Source: Distichodus sexfasciatus (taxonomy: Eukaryota > Chordata > Actinopteri > Characiformes > Distichodontidae). From it: a stretch of 64,000 nt of DNA. Position 1 is the first letter of the stretch. The number at the start of each line of letters is the position of its first letter. The DNA is taken from positions 3,504,215 through 3,568,214 of the forward strand of contig JAVGVS010000020.1 of assembly GCA_032718565.1 (NCBI GenBank). The letters are read 5' to 3'. Below are positions 12,360-25,555 of the stretch, in pieces. The notes below the pieces were generated by a model that worked only from the letters and a program-made list of their open reading frames with translations, was not told the DNA's origin and made no database searches. Both the position numbers and the translations under genes were made by a program.

Positions 12360-12715
12360 ACTGCGATTTTCTTTTTTTGTGACTTAAAATCTCAGAGAAT
12401 CTCTGACTTTTTCGCAATGTGCGATTTCTGATCTCAGAGAATCTCTGACTTTTTTCAAATTTGTGAGTTTTTCAGATATTTACCACTTAAACTAGAGAGA
12501 TGAGTTTTCTTTCTCGCAAATTTATGACTTTACAATGTCAGAGAATCTCCGAGTTTTTTCCTCATAAATTTACGTCTTTAATCTCGAAAATTTGGACTTT
12601 ATTGTCGCAAATTTATGACTTTACAATATCAGAGAATATCCAAGTTTTTTCACGCAAATATATGACATTAATCTCAGAATTTCGGACTTTTTTCTCGTAA
12701 TTTTACCCCCCTCCC
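12360..12715. repeat. Degenerate tandem array, about 30-bp units
   Basis: Successive units of the form atctcagagaatctctgact followed by ttttt and cgcaaatttatgacttta recur with drift across roughly 350 bp. The small + strand open frame through it (FLSRKFMTL..., VFSRKYMTL...) merely reflects the repeat period. Confidence 0.7.
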
Positions 12716-13244
12716 CAGCCCCGTTTTATTTTTTTAAATATACAATGGCCCTAATACGCCGTCGCGGGATTAAAAAAAAAAAAAAGAAGAAAAAAAAAGG
12801 ATCAGTCTACTCTTCAACACGACTAAAGTAAATGAGGAAGACACAGAGGAGTTCACCTGTGGAATGTGCCTTTAATTAACGTGTCTGAGTTGGCCCACAT
12901 CCCAACACTCTCCAGAAATCTATTCCCCAGAACTCGCTTAGGTCGTCTCTGAAGAACGTTGAATAAGACGATTGTGACCCTGGTGATTCCCTCTTATTAT
13001 ATGAAATCCAGTTAAAGAACAGCTCTCATTCATGGCAGAACTGCAGAAGTGGGAGTTAATTTAAGAAGTTCCATTGAGGGAAGAGGGGATTCTCAGTGTT
13101 GAACTTTTTGACCTCTTGAACAGGTCCTGAATATTGTTAACTGAAGCCCAAAGAAAGCACACAATTGTTTTTTTTACTTCTATATGAACACTGATGCCAC
13201 ACAATTCAAAGAGTAAAGCAGACATAAACTCTATATCAATATGC

Positions 13245-15495
13245 TTTATTATCAGTGCAGATACAACTTCTTATAAGGGTAAAATTTCCCATACAGTAAT
13301 GGCAACAATAATAATATGTCATGATATCAATATTAATTTAGCATATCAAAATACAGGATTGCTGACTATGACTAACCAAAATTCCAACTGGATAAAGTGA
13401 ATAACTGGTGAATGAATGTCTGTGGAAGATGTATTTAATCTGAAATAAAGCTGGTGTTGTCTTTAAAGCTGAAGAAAACAATGAGACAAAAGTCAATTTA
13501 TTGGTGGTTTACTTTGCCCTTCATGTGTCTACAGTTACTCTATGTCTGGTGAAAAGCCTTCATAAATTGTGTAACAGGACTTACCGCTGCTCTCATCACA
13601 TACAAATACATAAAATTTAACATTTTTCCTTTTCTCCTTTTATTTTCTGAGGTATGTTTGATAGATAATTCTAGTGTTAATGAGGAAATATTTGCTTATT
13701 AACTTTTTTTCTCAGTACTACAAGGAAACACAAGAATTTAGGATTACTTAACAATGATTAATTTTATTTATTATTTCTCTGTATCTCTGTATCAATAATT
13801 AACTGTTTCCTTCCTTAAGATTGCTTTTTTTTTTTTTTTTTTTACAAATATGAGCTTATAAGCAATGTCTTTCTAGGCATTTTGGAGGAAATGCTCAAAA
13901 TTCCACTCAGTTGGTTCAGGAAATGCACAGTGTCCCATCTACTCTGGCTGGAAGGTTTCATAAGTACTGCAGTCTGTCATTTCTAACCACAAAATAGGCA
14001 GAAAGAGAGGAACATTGTGAGACAAGAGATCTGCATCAGTGGGCAGACTAAGCAGCTAATATCTCTCTGTCATTCACTACAGGGAAGACTAGCATCTCTT
14101 TCTTTCTGTCTTTTATACACTTCATCCATCAAAGAGTAGCACATCTCCAGTTTAACAAACAGAAATGGACAGGGCACAATAATTCCACACAAATGCATTT
14201 TTTTTCCATATTTCATTCCATAAATGGATTACACTCACTTTATCACCAGAGTGTTAGCTTCATCCTACACATAATAATGACTAAGATTTTTTTGTGGGAC
14301 CAGCAGGTTAGATCACAATCTACTACAACTGTTAGATGTCTGTGCATATGAAGGGCTTGTCTTACTTACTAGGTCAGTAAATAAGTAAACTAGATGATTC
14401 ACCTTTAAAGACAACTTCAGCTAGTGTGCACACAAACATCGTTAAAATGTAAATATTAAAGGCAAGTTCTTAGAATGCAAACTGATCATGTATATTTTAA
14501 TAAATGATAGATTACTTTGTATATATTTTTAAATCATAAAATATCTAATTTGCTACATCTCAAGAGTAGAACCTTTTTTTTAAATTCTAAACATCTTTTC
14601 ACTAAGGTGTTTTCTTTCTCTCTTTTTAAAGCAAGAATAAAACTGCACTGGCCTGCCAACAAATAGAAAATGTATTTGCATATCAGAGGGAGGGGGGAAT
14701 GCCACTAGAAAGAAAAAGACAGATACCAGCACTATAGACCTCTTAAATTTAGCACTCCGATCCACATCTACTGAGTAGATAAGACAAAGTACCCAGGTAT
14801 TTGAGTGCTACAACTTTAACATTATAGAGAAATTTATAGTAGAAACTTAAGAGTCTCTTCACCGCACATAAGGAAAAATACTAGGTTGGGAGAGGGGGAG
14901 ACAGGGAGAGAGAGGTACAGAGTAGAAAGAGAGAGAGAACTCTGATCAAACTAAAAAGAGAAGGCACTACAACATGCATTAACATGACAGGTAGAAGGTC
15001 AGAGGTAGGAAAGTTAGAAGAAACAAAAAAACAACATAAAAGTGAGAACAAATGACATTCTTACAGTAGGCCATCTTTCTTCAAGAAAGTAGGTTGCTTT
15101 TAATGCCTGATAGAGGCAGACAAACAGAAAGGCAGATGGCAAGAGAGACACACTGGAATATAGCTAACAGGCAAAGAAACAAAGACGATACAACTCTGCC
15201 ACAACAGCACATCAACTAATACAAAAAAAATTAAACTCATTAAGAAAGTTGCATTTTTGTAACTAAAAATAATATATTATACTGTATATATAGCATTGTA
15301 TATAATTTATAAAGATGAAAACAGTACGAATAGAATCAAAGCTACTGCACGTTCCTGATGTATGTCGTAGGGTAGACGTGTATGCATTAAGCTGTGGATA
15401 TGAGGATGAGAATGAGGATAATGATGGGTATAGGGTTGTGACGGATACTGTAGGTGAGATTATAGTTAAGTTAATGGCACTGGAAAGGGTCTGGT
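13245..15495 (-). other. epas1: Presumed epas1 3' UTR
   Basis: AT-rich, non-coding sequence downstream of the epas1 stop. Minus-strand AATAAA hexamers occur at 13497-13502 and 13245-13250, among other places. A 3' UTR of about 2 kb would match the size known for mammalian EPAS1 mRNA. The true cleavage site cannot be fixed from sequence alone. Confidence 0.4.
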
Positions 15496-15647
15496 CTAGG
15501 TGGACTGGTCCAGGGCCCGCAGTAGGTCGCTGCCCTGGAGCAGATGCAGGTTGCCTTGCAGCGGAACGTTGACCTCACAGTCGTAACGTGTCAACTCAGG
15601 TAGACAGTAGGTCTCAAAGGAAGGCCCGAGGAGGCGGCTCGCTACAC
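15496..15647 (-). CDS. epas1: epas1 exon 16 (C-TAD, stop)
   Basis: Residues 794-843. It encodes VASRLLGPSFETYCLPELTR then YDCEVNVP, with the asparagine hydroxylated by FIH in mammals (Asn820 here), and LLQGSDLLRALDQST before TAG at 15496-15498. This segment is the p300/CBP-binding transactivation domain. Confidence 0.96.
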
Positions 15648-18600
15648 CTGTGAAGCAAGAGCAGAGCAAACTGTTATTTCCCATACACACATCTAAAGTC
15701 ACCGCTAACCTAGAACTCAACTGACGTAAACAGTAATTATGACAGTTAAAGCATCAGCAACAGAATGATTCACGCATTTAGATTTACAGGTTTTGGCAAA
15801 CTCTCTTAATCAGAGGGACTTAGATTTCCTAAGTAGATGGGCAATTTGATACATTGTGTGATAGAGCCACTACCACATAAACCTCATACTTTTTCTAAAC
15901 AATTATTTGTGAAGGAATGCAAGTGGTTCTCAGTGGTCATCAGTGAACTGACCTTCCATTTTTGTGCTGGGCAGCATGTATTCGCGGTAGTTGCAGCATT
16001 GCTCCGGGTAGAATTTTTTCGCCAGGGCTGTTGGATTACTTGGATACTGAGTCTTCCTGTGCTGCTGCTCCATATCAGCTATATGGGCCATGCCTTTATC
16101 TGCACAGCAAAGACATACATTTTGTAAAGAATGTTAATTCAATAACATCCCACTGAATTCAATTCAATAAGTGGGTTAAAAGAGCAATTCAGATGAAAAG
16201 AATGAAAATTTAACAAATCTGATTAGGCAGAAAACAGGAGACATATTAAGAGGCTTTAGGTTTTCCTTTACTACTGAAAAGCCTTTCATTTTTTAGCTGA
16301 CAAAATGTTGTTGAAAGATTTTTTATCTAGGGGTTAAACTGAGTATTAATGAGATGCTTCATGTCATTTGAGCAGATAAGCAATATTCGATAAACGCATC
16401 ATTTATTGGTATGTTGTATAGTTGCATCATGATGTTATATCAAGTAAAATATATTTGTGTTGACAATATGTGATTCTAAAGAACTGTTTTTGATGAGGTT
16501 GAACTGTTTTACGTGAGGTTCCCAAATGAAGTACTTTTTGAGTGACTCAACAGCAGGTGTTACATTGGAGTGTATTAGGTTGGATGTGTTAGCACAAGAT
16601 CCTGTTACCTGATAAGGCACTGATGCTGTGAGACTTTCTGTCTAGGGCAGCACAGCTCTCATTCCTCATCCGCTTCCACATCATCTCAGGTGGCTTATTT
16701 GCCATCGCTTCACCCTAGAGAACACAAAGGTTATCCACATGTGGTTCAAGAGACCACTCACACATAAAAATCATATCACTGTGAAGACTGATCTATGAAG
16801 ACCATGGCTATTTAAAAACTGATCTTAAATCCACTCACCATACTCATCTGGGAGAAGGAGCGCTTCATGCTGTTTGCTATTGCGAGCCGAGCAGGGCTCA
16901 TGTCTCTGTAGACATCACCAGGTCCAAACTTTTCAACAGACCTGTTAAACAGCACACTCATTAGCCAGCAGTAGCTTGCAGCAAGGTAAATGAATGACAC
17001 TTAAAATGAACTAAAAGTGGCAGCCTCACAGCAAATAATGGGGATATGACGGGGACTACAAAAGGGGAGCTCTGCAGGAAAAGTTTAGAAACCAAAGGAA
17101 ACAGATGGCCAAAACACAAACAGAACAATACTGCTAAAAGGGACATGCTCCTAATCAATATAGAAGGCTTACCTATGCTTGTGCAGGGGAATACGACTGG
17201 CCAAAACGGCTTGACAGGAAGGGTTCGCGGCCAGACAGTCCCCAGCGCTGCCTTTGCCGTTTGGGTAATTTAACGGCGGGTCAGGAGGCCATTGCAGATT
17301 TTGCCGCCCGCCCATAGAGGATAGCGGGGTGCTGGCTGGGTCGTGGTAGGGGGGCATTCGCTTGGGGCTGCCATATGCTATGGCCAGCCAGGGGTCCATG
17401 GATCTAGGGCTGGGTGTTGACTTCTCCCCAGCGTTCGGTAAGTTAGTCTGGAAGTGGGCTGCGTTGTGGGCTGGGTTCAGGGGCTGAAAGAGGCTGGCAA
17501 TGTTACTGAAGCTGTGCTGAGGAATGGCTGTCAGAACGGCCGTGTCAGATGAAGGGTCTTCGTGGCAGATGGGGTTCAGCTGGAAATCTTCACCATCCAT
17601 CGGAATGTATGGTGCCAGCGTCTCCAGGTCCAGGTCACTTAGGTCCATCTGAAAAAGCACATGAAAAGTGGTAGGGTTCAGCCAGACCGAACAAGCTACA
17701 ACAAATTTGCTGTAAATTTAGTTATTACACCACAGTTTCACATCACTAGCAATGTCACCACAGTAATACTGTACTTAAGAAAAGCTACGGCAAACTTGTG
17801 TTTCAAAGTCGTTTCCTTATAAATACAGTAACATATTGTTAACCTAAAGCAATCTGGGTCTTACGCCCACTTCCTTGTTACATCGCTCAGCATTATCCGG
17901 GTCTTTGTTCGTCTGGTTCACATTGCCTGTTCTTAATTTAAAAAATACAAAAATGGCTGAAAACTCACTGCCAGTATTATACTGTACAATTCCAGTTATT
18001 TTTTTCCAGTGTTACATCACAAGACTTTTGCAGAAATGCCAGCTGGATATCTACATGGTTTAAATATTTTTTTGGACAAGCTTTACTTTTCAGGCTGACC
18101 ATCAAGAGTGAGTGTTATTACAGTAACTTGAACTAAAGTCTTATTTGTACCCACCTGTTGGCTGCAGGAGTTCTTTGCTTCCTGTGTGTCCAAAGCAAAC
18201 AGTTTCTCAGTGAGCTCCACTTTCAGTTCATTATCTACTGAGCTGTAGTAATCTTCTGGGCTACTAGGCTGTAGAAGAAAAAGGTAACACACAGTCATAA
18301 AGTAAAAATGGTTGAAATCAAATACAATACTGAATTTAGTCCTGGTTTTGATTTCAACCCAATACAGGTGAATTAAGTATTGGGTTTGATTTTAGTAATG
18401 GTTTGATTCAGTTCAACAGATCATACTGAAAAGGTTCTGGGAGACTTTCTGACCGTGGAGCAGGTGCTAAGGCTTGGGGTGGCACTGCTGGGCGGCGGAG
18501 GCTGAGGCACGGTGAAGGTGGCAGCCATGTTGGACATTTCTCCCACAAAGCTGGGCTTGTGGCACTCAGCGACAGAGGGAGCGGCAGGGGGTGGCATTGG

Positions 18601-21600
18601 AGATACCTTACTGCACACTGGGTACTCTTCATATGGCGAGTGACCTGCAGGGAACGTGAATTGCGCTTGCAGTTTAGCTGAGAGAGTTTTTTTTTTTCTA
18701 ATATGCATATGCTATATGCATACAATTTGATAGTTATGGAAACACGTAAACACGTAAGTCTAAAGTAGACTTTTTCAGGATATTTCTTAACATCCAATTT
18801 AAGGAAAGAAGATATCAATGGATATATGAATATGAACATGAGCCCCCGAGACCTCATAGAAGGAATGTTTACACTAGATATCTTGAGGCTCACCAAAGTC
18901 AAGGGCAATGATAGCATCGCTAGGTGTTGGTGCCAGGTGAGTGAGATCCTCAGGCTCCTCTTTGAGCTTAGTAAAGTGAGCTCCACCAGTGTCGTTGTTG
19001 ATGCCTGATCTGACCTGGGTGAAGAAACTGCTCATGCAGTGGGTCTTGAACAGGGACTCTGTCTGGTCTATGGAGAAGACTGTGGATTTTTCCTCAATGT
19101 CACTATCAAAAGAGAGAGGGAGAGCGGTTGATAATGTAAGATTGGTGGTCTAAGATTGTCATTTCCTGGCAATAAAAAATAGTGGTGTTTTATTTAGATG
19201 TAGTTAGATACATCTTGTTTGTGTACAGACTACCGACTGCAACATCTGTACCATCAGATACTATCTACAGCTTGTGTTAGAAATAGGGCTGGGCGATACT
19301 GTATGTCTCAAATTCAAATCATGATACACAAACCCGATACACAAATGTTTGGTTAAACCTAATAAATTAGTACATTGCAATATTTTTAATTTTTAAATGA
19401 TACACTTAAAAGCAGTGCTCATATTAAAGCACTCGAAATATTACGCAGGCCTGGTTGGAAATGACTCAACATCTAAGTAAGTCAACTGGCATCCTGAGGT
19501 CACTAACTGACCAGTGATGAATAGGGTAGATGGCAGTGGATATAAAAAGGGGGTGCGGTCTGTGACTGTAAACCTTAAAAATGCGTCTATACCAGCTATG
19601 AGGAACGTCTTCATACTTTAACCTTTTTGCGCCTTTGTAAAAAGTTAATTTAAAAAGCCAGACGGAATTGTGAATGCCATTGCTTTTTGGGGACTTTGCT
19701 CATCCACATACCTTAGGACGTAGTTGACACACACAATACACTGTGGCTGAGAGTTGCGGCTGTTGTAAATGACTGTGCCCTGCGTCTCCACCCACACATA
19801 ACCTCCATGCTTGGCCAACATCCGGTACTGACCACTCACGGCCTGCCCTTTCGTGCACACTGAGGAGAGAAAGAACAGAAAGAAAAAAGGGGTGTTTAGA
19901 TGGAAAGACATTTAGACATTCTTTTGAGTTGTCATTATGTATATTCTTACAAAGTATAAGAACAATAGGCTTGATTGACATTCCACAACGTAAGTGGTCA
20001 AAACGCATCTGTACTATGAGACTATGGAGAGTATTGTTTATTCCAGTAAAGCTTTATTCCACTCAGTATGATTTGGTTGTGGCAAGATTTTAATACAAAA
20101 CAAACTACATGTGATATAACACTCAACAGCGAGTCTTTGTTTGGTCTTAAACTGCACAAGTTGGTCCTGGATAAATTTTGTCTTAAGAACTGACATTAAA
20201 TGGAACCCACTGAACTTTGGAGCAATTTCAAAAATAGAATGAATAAAAAATACACATTCTTTTGATACGGATAAGTAGAGCATATCTGGCTCACAGACTG
20301 TCCCAACGACACACAGACAGGAAAGTGGGGCTAAGAGTGAGACGGGCGCGAGGCCTCAGACGGTACGAAGCGACTGACAGAAGTTTTGACAGGCTGTCTC
20401 TGTGGCTCTTCGGACTTGAACCTGCTCCAAGTCTGGCGTGGGAAAGCAGTGGGCCTAGGGTCGTGGAGTTCACAAGGGGCTGGATTAACCCAGACCAGCA
20501 CATGTGCTGCTCTGCAGCCCGGTCACGTTGGCCGGGCCACCCGTCCGTCTGCGTTCCACGCAGCCGGAAAGCCGTGCTCATAGAGGGCTCATTTTGCGAG
20601 GATGCTCAGTGCCTTTGGCTAGCTCAAGATGAGCTCTGCAACTCAACATACGATATGTCCCTGTGTATGTGGGTGTGTGTGTGTGTTTTGGTGTTCTCTG
20701 ATAAGCATGATAAGCTTCATGGTAGAAGAGGAGATATATGGGCTTGGTTCAACGTCTAGTGCTAAGGGGAGCGGTAAAGTATAGCTTATTCCAAAAATTT
20801 CATAAAGTGTTGGCAGTGCTACATAACTACATAACTATGTTCATCAGTAATTTATCAGCTGCTTTTAATATGTAATGCAGCATGGCAAAATGCTACATCA
20901 TTTATATATATATACTGTACAGTATATACACACTTTTCTCTTTCTTTATAAAGAACTGATTGGCAGTAGTGCCACCTGACAGACTACTATGCCCATAATG
21001 GCAGCTGTGAGATGGAGCACTGAGTCCACTTTGGCCAAGATGAAAGCAATAATCTGTGGACGTGAAATATCATCAATGAAGTTTGCTTGTATTCAATCAT
21101 AAGTAGCTTGTAGTTTGAAACGCTATTATTTAAAAGTAGTTTCCCAACACTGAGTTTAGAAAGCTCTCTCAATTACACACACTCAAATATCCCTCAAAGA
21201 CTAGAAGGTGAGCTCTCTTTCTCTTCCTCTGTCTCTCTCTTTCCCTCTCCCTTCCATCCCTTTCAACAAATCCAGTCCCAGATCAACACTTGCTTGGCGC
21301 TGCAGCTCGGCTCTCTTTTCCTTTCCCTCAACACACAATGAAAGGGCCTTAATTACACGTTAACGTCAGCGCGGATAGAAGCCACTCCACCTCCAGCATC
21401 CGATTAGGGGGCAATCTGGGACACCTGGCCTATGCGAGGGTCGCACCAGCTCTGGTCAACTCGATGCTCTTATCTCCCCTGTCACAAGTCACCCTTAATG
21501 GGATTCAAGACATCCTAATGCCCCGGTGCAGTCGCCCCTAATAGAGCCAATCCAATAAGGCTCTTTTGAATCACGGCCATAACTCATACGCACATGTGAA

Positions 21601-24600
21601 ATGCAATTTGTCAGCCCCCGGGGGCCTGGTCGGCCTCGGCGCCCGTCCCCCCTCTGTCTGCGGCATGCACCGCACAGAGAGTCAGGCTTGGTAAAACCTC
21701 ACCGCATATTGAGTTTAGCTCACCGCATGTTTGGGTAAATTGAGATAAACAAATTAGGGTGACGGGGTGTTGATTGGGGAAAAGAGAGAAGGACGCGGCT
21801 GGGTTAATGCTCTCTCTCTCTTTTTTCCCTGTGCAGTTTAAAAACCTCTCAAAGGGTTTTGGAAACAAACGAGTCCAGGCCAGTGCCTCTGCAATACAGC
21901 TGGAGATGAAGATGAAAAGACGTGTAAATATAGATTGGAACAAGAAGCTGGCAAGAAAGCAAGGATGAAAGAACAGTTGTGATGCATTTTTCTGTACTAC
22001 AATGTTTTTCCATTTAGCATCCAGAAATTTGTTCTTCTTTCACAAAGATTTAAACATTCACCAGTGTTTTCTTAAGATGTGTTCTTATGTAAGAACAGAA
22101 TCTAGGAACACTTATGCGCATTCAAAATGCAAATTTTATTGCATGCTTGTTTGCGCAAAATGTTAGCATAGTGGATTCAGTTTTAGAGTTGTGTATTATT
22201 ATACTGATTAAATGTATAATGTACAATTAAAAAATGGTTATTTTACAAAACACTTCTTACAACAGAATGACCAGATCTGGTGCTCCAAAGTCTTTATGAT
22301 TATGCTCATTCACCAATATAACTTAAGAAGAAATTGGTAAATGAGACCTAATAATTTTTATTTATACAGCACCTTATAGCACCATAAAAATGTGGCCCAA
22401 AATGCTTTACGTTAAGAGTAAAATCTGCTCTAACCTACAGTAACAGAATTTGCAGCTGGAGTATTAACAAGTGTAAGTTGGTAAAAAGAACAAAGTAGAC
22501 AAATTCAAATAAATGTAACAAATAACAGTAGAAATGGAGCCTCAAATAAGCTTCCAGCAAGCGCAGACACTTATAGCCACTTATTCGAGCAGCTGATCAG
22601 ATGTGGGAAAGGATGTGAAAGTGCCAAGACATTGCATCCACTTTGCAAGCCAATGACAAAATGACTGAAAATGACAAACAAGTATATAAAAAGAGAGATG
22701 TCACAGCGCAAGGAGCAGATCAGGGTTGGTGAAGAAAAAAAAGTGCGGAAGAGAGGTCGAGAGTGAGGGCTGGTGAAAGTGAGGAGTTGAAAGGAAGAGA
22801 GATGTGAGGGTGTTTGCCTTAGGCATACGGGTGCAGAGGGCCATCCCAAAGCCGTCCTCATTGTGACGGGCTTAGAATGGCTTTATGGCAGGGGTTAATT
22901 AAACAGGCCACAATGCAGGGGGGATTCAGGGACATTATGAAAGCAGAGAGAAAGAAATGGGGCCATGGCTGTGCTCGTTTGTGTGTTATGAGAGAGTCTG
23001 GAGAAGAGGAAGAACTGTAAAGTGTGTATGTGTTGATGCGTGTGTGTGTGTGTGTGTGTATCCTAGTACGGGGGTTGCTGGAAAATCTCACACAAGGAGC
23101 TGGAAACATAAAGGAGCTGTAAGTAAAGTCCACTTGTGTGTGTTCACAAGTAATCAGGGTTGGGGAGTAGTTAACTTCAAGTAGTAACGCTAGTAAATTA
23201 ACAACTTTTAAAATGCTGTAGCTTTAAAGTGACTACGTTTTTACTAATTGCGATGTGAACAGAGCTTTGACACATTTGAGTGTTACTTCTGCATGCAGAA
23301 AATCAAAACACTTCCTACCTCCAAAGCATCAGTGAAACTTTGTTGCAATTTGATATCTTGTTGATACTTTCAACATCATGTGTCACATTTTTGTTATTAA
23401 TTTGCTTTAATAATATCCTACATCACAAAGGTGAAGTACTACTGGATGAATTACCACGAAACACACAGAGATACAGATACACACACACAGACACGCACAG
23501 ACACACAGACGTACATACATACACAGACACACAGACGCACACACATGTGCAAACACACAGACACACACACACAGGACAGTTTATGCACAGACAGACTTGT
23601 TTTACCGTGCAATCTCTGCCTGCTGAGCCTTTTTGTTTAAACTAAAAAAGTTATTAAGTTATTACAGATTATTGTACTGTTTATTGTGCCTGAATTAGCC
23701 TTAATTTATGTTACTTTGTATAGATTTATTAAAAAAAAGTTTTTTATGTAATATTGTTTGGTAATATCCAAACACACTGTACACTGTTATTTTATATTTT
23801 TGCATATTTGATTATATGATAAACCAATTAATCTTTAATTTACTCAGAAGTTACTCAGTACTTGAGTAGTTTTTTCACCGAGTACTTTTTACTCTTGCTT
23901 GAGTAAATTTTTGGATGACTACTTTTTACTTTTACTTGAGTAATATTATTCTAAAGTAACAATACTCCTACTTGAGTAAGATTTTTGGCTACTCTACCCA
24001 CCTCTGTAAATATGGTAGCTACACTACAAGCTACTGTTTAAATACAGCAGTTAACTACACTACAAGCTACTGTTTAAATATAGCAGTTAACTACACTACA
24101 AGCTACTGTTTAAATACAGCAGTTAACTACACTACAAGCTACTGTTTAAATACAGCAGTTAGCTACACTACAAGCTACTGTTTAAATACAGCAGTTAACT
24201 ACACTACAAGCTACTGATTTAATACAGCAGTTAGCTACACTACAAGCTACTGTTTAAATACAGCAGTTAGCTACACTACAAGCTACTGTTTAAATATAGT
24301 AGTTAGCTACACTACAAGCTATGGTTTTAATATAGTAGTTAGCTACATTTTCTCAGTAGCTTGTAGTAGCTAACTACAATATTTTAAAAGGAACATGGCT
24401 GTAGCTTAGCTGCTTTTGATCAGCTTGTAGTTTGAAAAGCTGCCATATACAAGTAAGTCGCGCACACACAGAAGAATGCTGTAAAGGGGAATTGGTGTAA
24501 ATGTGTGGCTGTATGCTGAGCTTCAGGGCAGCGGGGCCCCACTCAAATCCTAACCTTAATGTCACTAACCAAATGTACATCTATTACCTGTTTTAGTTTC

Positions 24601-25323
24601 TCAAATGAAACATGCACATTTTCTATGAAGTCATTTCTCCTCATAGGGACCTTTCAAATGTCGCCACAAAGTTTAAAAAACAAACAAATAAATGTGATTT
24701 TAGGGGACAAAACGGTCCAGAAAGGCCCCCACAAAGCATAAAAACATGGTACATACGCACACACACACACACACACACTAATACACACACTCCTTTCAGC
24801 TCAACTCACGTGGGCTGTGCAGTGCACTGTATAAATTAGTCATGTGCTCTTAAATGGTGATGGACTGTTTTCCAGAACATGTTTTAGCAAAGAACATGTG
24901 TAACGTACAAGGGGAAGAGAAAAACAGGAGAGAGAGAAAGAGGGAGTTTTGAAAGACAAACAGAAAAATACAGAGGCAGAGAGACAGGGCAAGACAGTGT
25001 GTGTGTGTGTGTGTGTGTGTGTGAGAGAAAGAGAGAGACAGAGACAAAGAGAGAGAGAGAGAGACAGAAAGAGAGACGGGGGATTAGGAGAGGCTGAGAG
25101 AAAAAGAGAGCGATACAGAAAGACTGTGGGAGAAGAAGAGATGAAGTGGGATGAAAGGAGAGAGGGACAGAAAGAGAGATGGGGATTACAGAAGTGTGAG
25201 AGAAAGAGAGAAATAAATAAATGTGAGACAGTATGAGACAGAGAGAGAGAGAGAAAGAGAGAGAGAGGGAATAGGATAAGAGAAAAACAGTGAGAGAAAT
25301 AAGAGAGAGAGATGAACTAAGAC

Positions 25324-25362
<39 letters not shown>

Positions 25363-25504
25363 GGGTGGAAAAGACAAAAAGAGACAGAATGAGAAACACA
25401 GTGAAAGACTGACAGAAAGCGAGAGGGAGAGAGAGAGGAAGCTGACAGCGAAATAGGTAAATAGTGTGATGTAAAGTGTGTTTGAGAGAGATATAGTGTG
25501 AGAC

Positions 25505-25555
<51 letters not shown>

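Larger units (their letters stand above)
5247..13240. other. Intergenic region, no gene seen
   Basis: About 8 kb between the small membrane protein gene and the epas1 3' end. It contains a (CAA)n tract, a hAT-like element (8326-9167), a (GT)n tract near 9890-9935, a GC-rich patch with a (CA)/(TA) tail (11367-11700), a hAT end fragment (12101-12145) and a degenerate short-period array (12360-12715). Short open frames here show no recognisable protein and no splice support. Confidence 0.5.
23155..24440. mobile_element. Composite hAT-like element with nested second hAT end
   Basis: It starts cagggttggggagtagttaa and ends in gtagcttagctgc / cagcttgtagtttgaaaagc sequence. Inside it, 23845-24005 carries actcaagta-type motifs and finishes gctactctacccacctctg, the inverted end of another teleost hAT family. 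A (CA)n run (23455-23575) and a 36-bp minisatellite are also inside. No transposase is visible. Confidence 0.5.

Noticed and set aside
20262..20759. 165-residue + strand open frame in epas1 intron 7
   Set aside because: GC-rich sequence with frames open on both strands, no family similarity, no splice or start context. Kept only as a possible regulatory block.
24007..24345. Regular 36-bp repeats resembling a CRISPR array
   Set aside because: The units are contiguous with no spacers, and the genome is vertebrate. It is a minisatellite.
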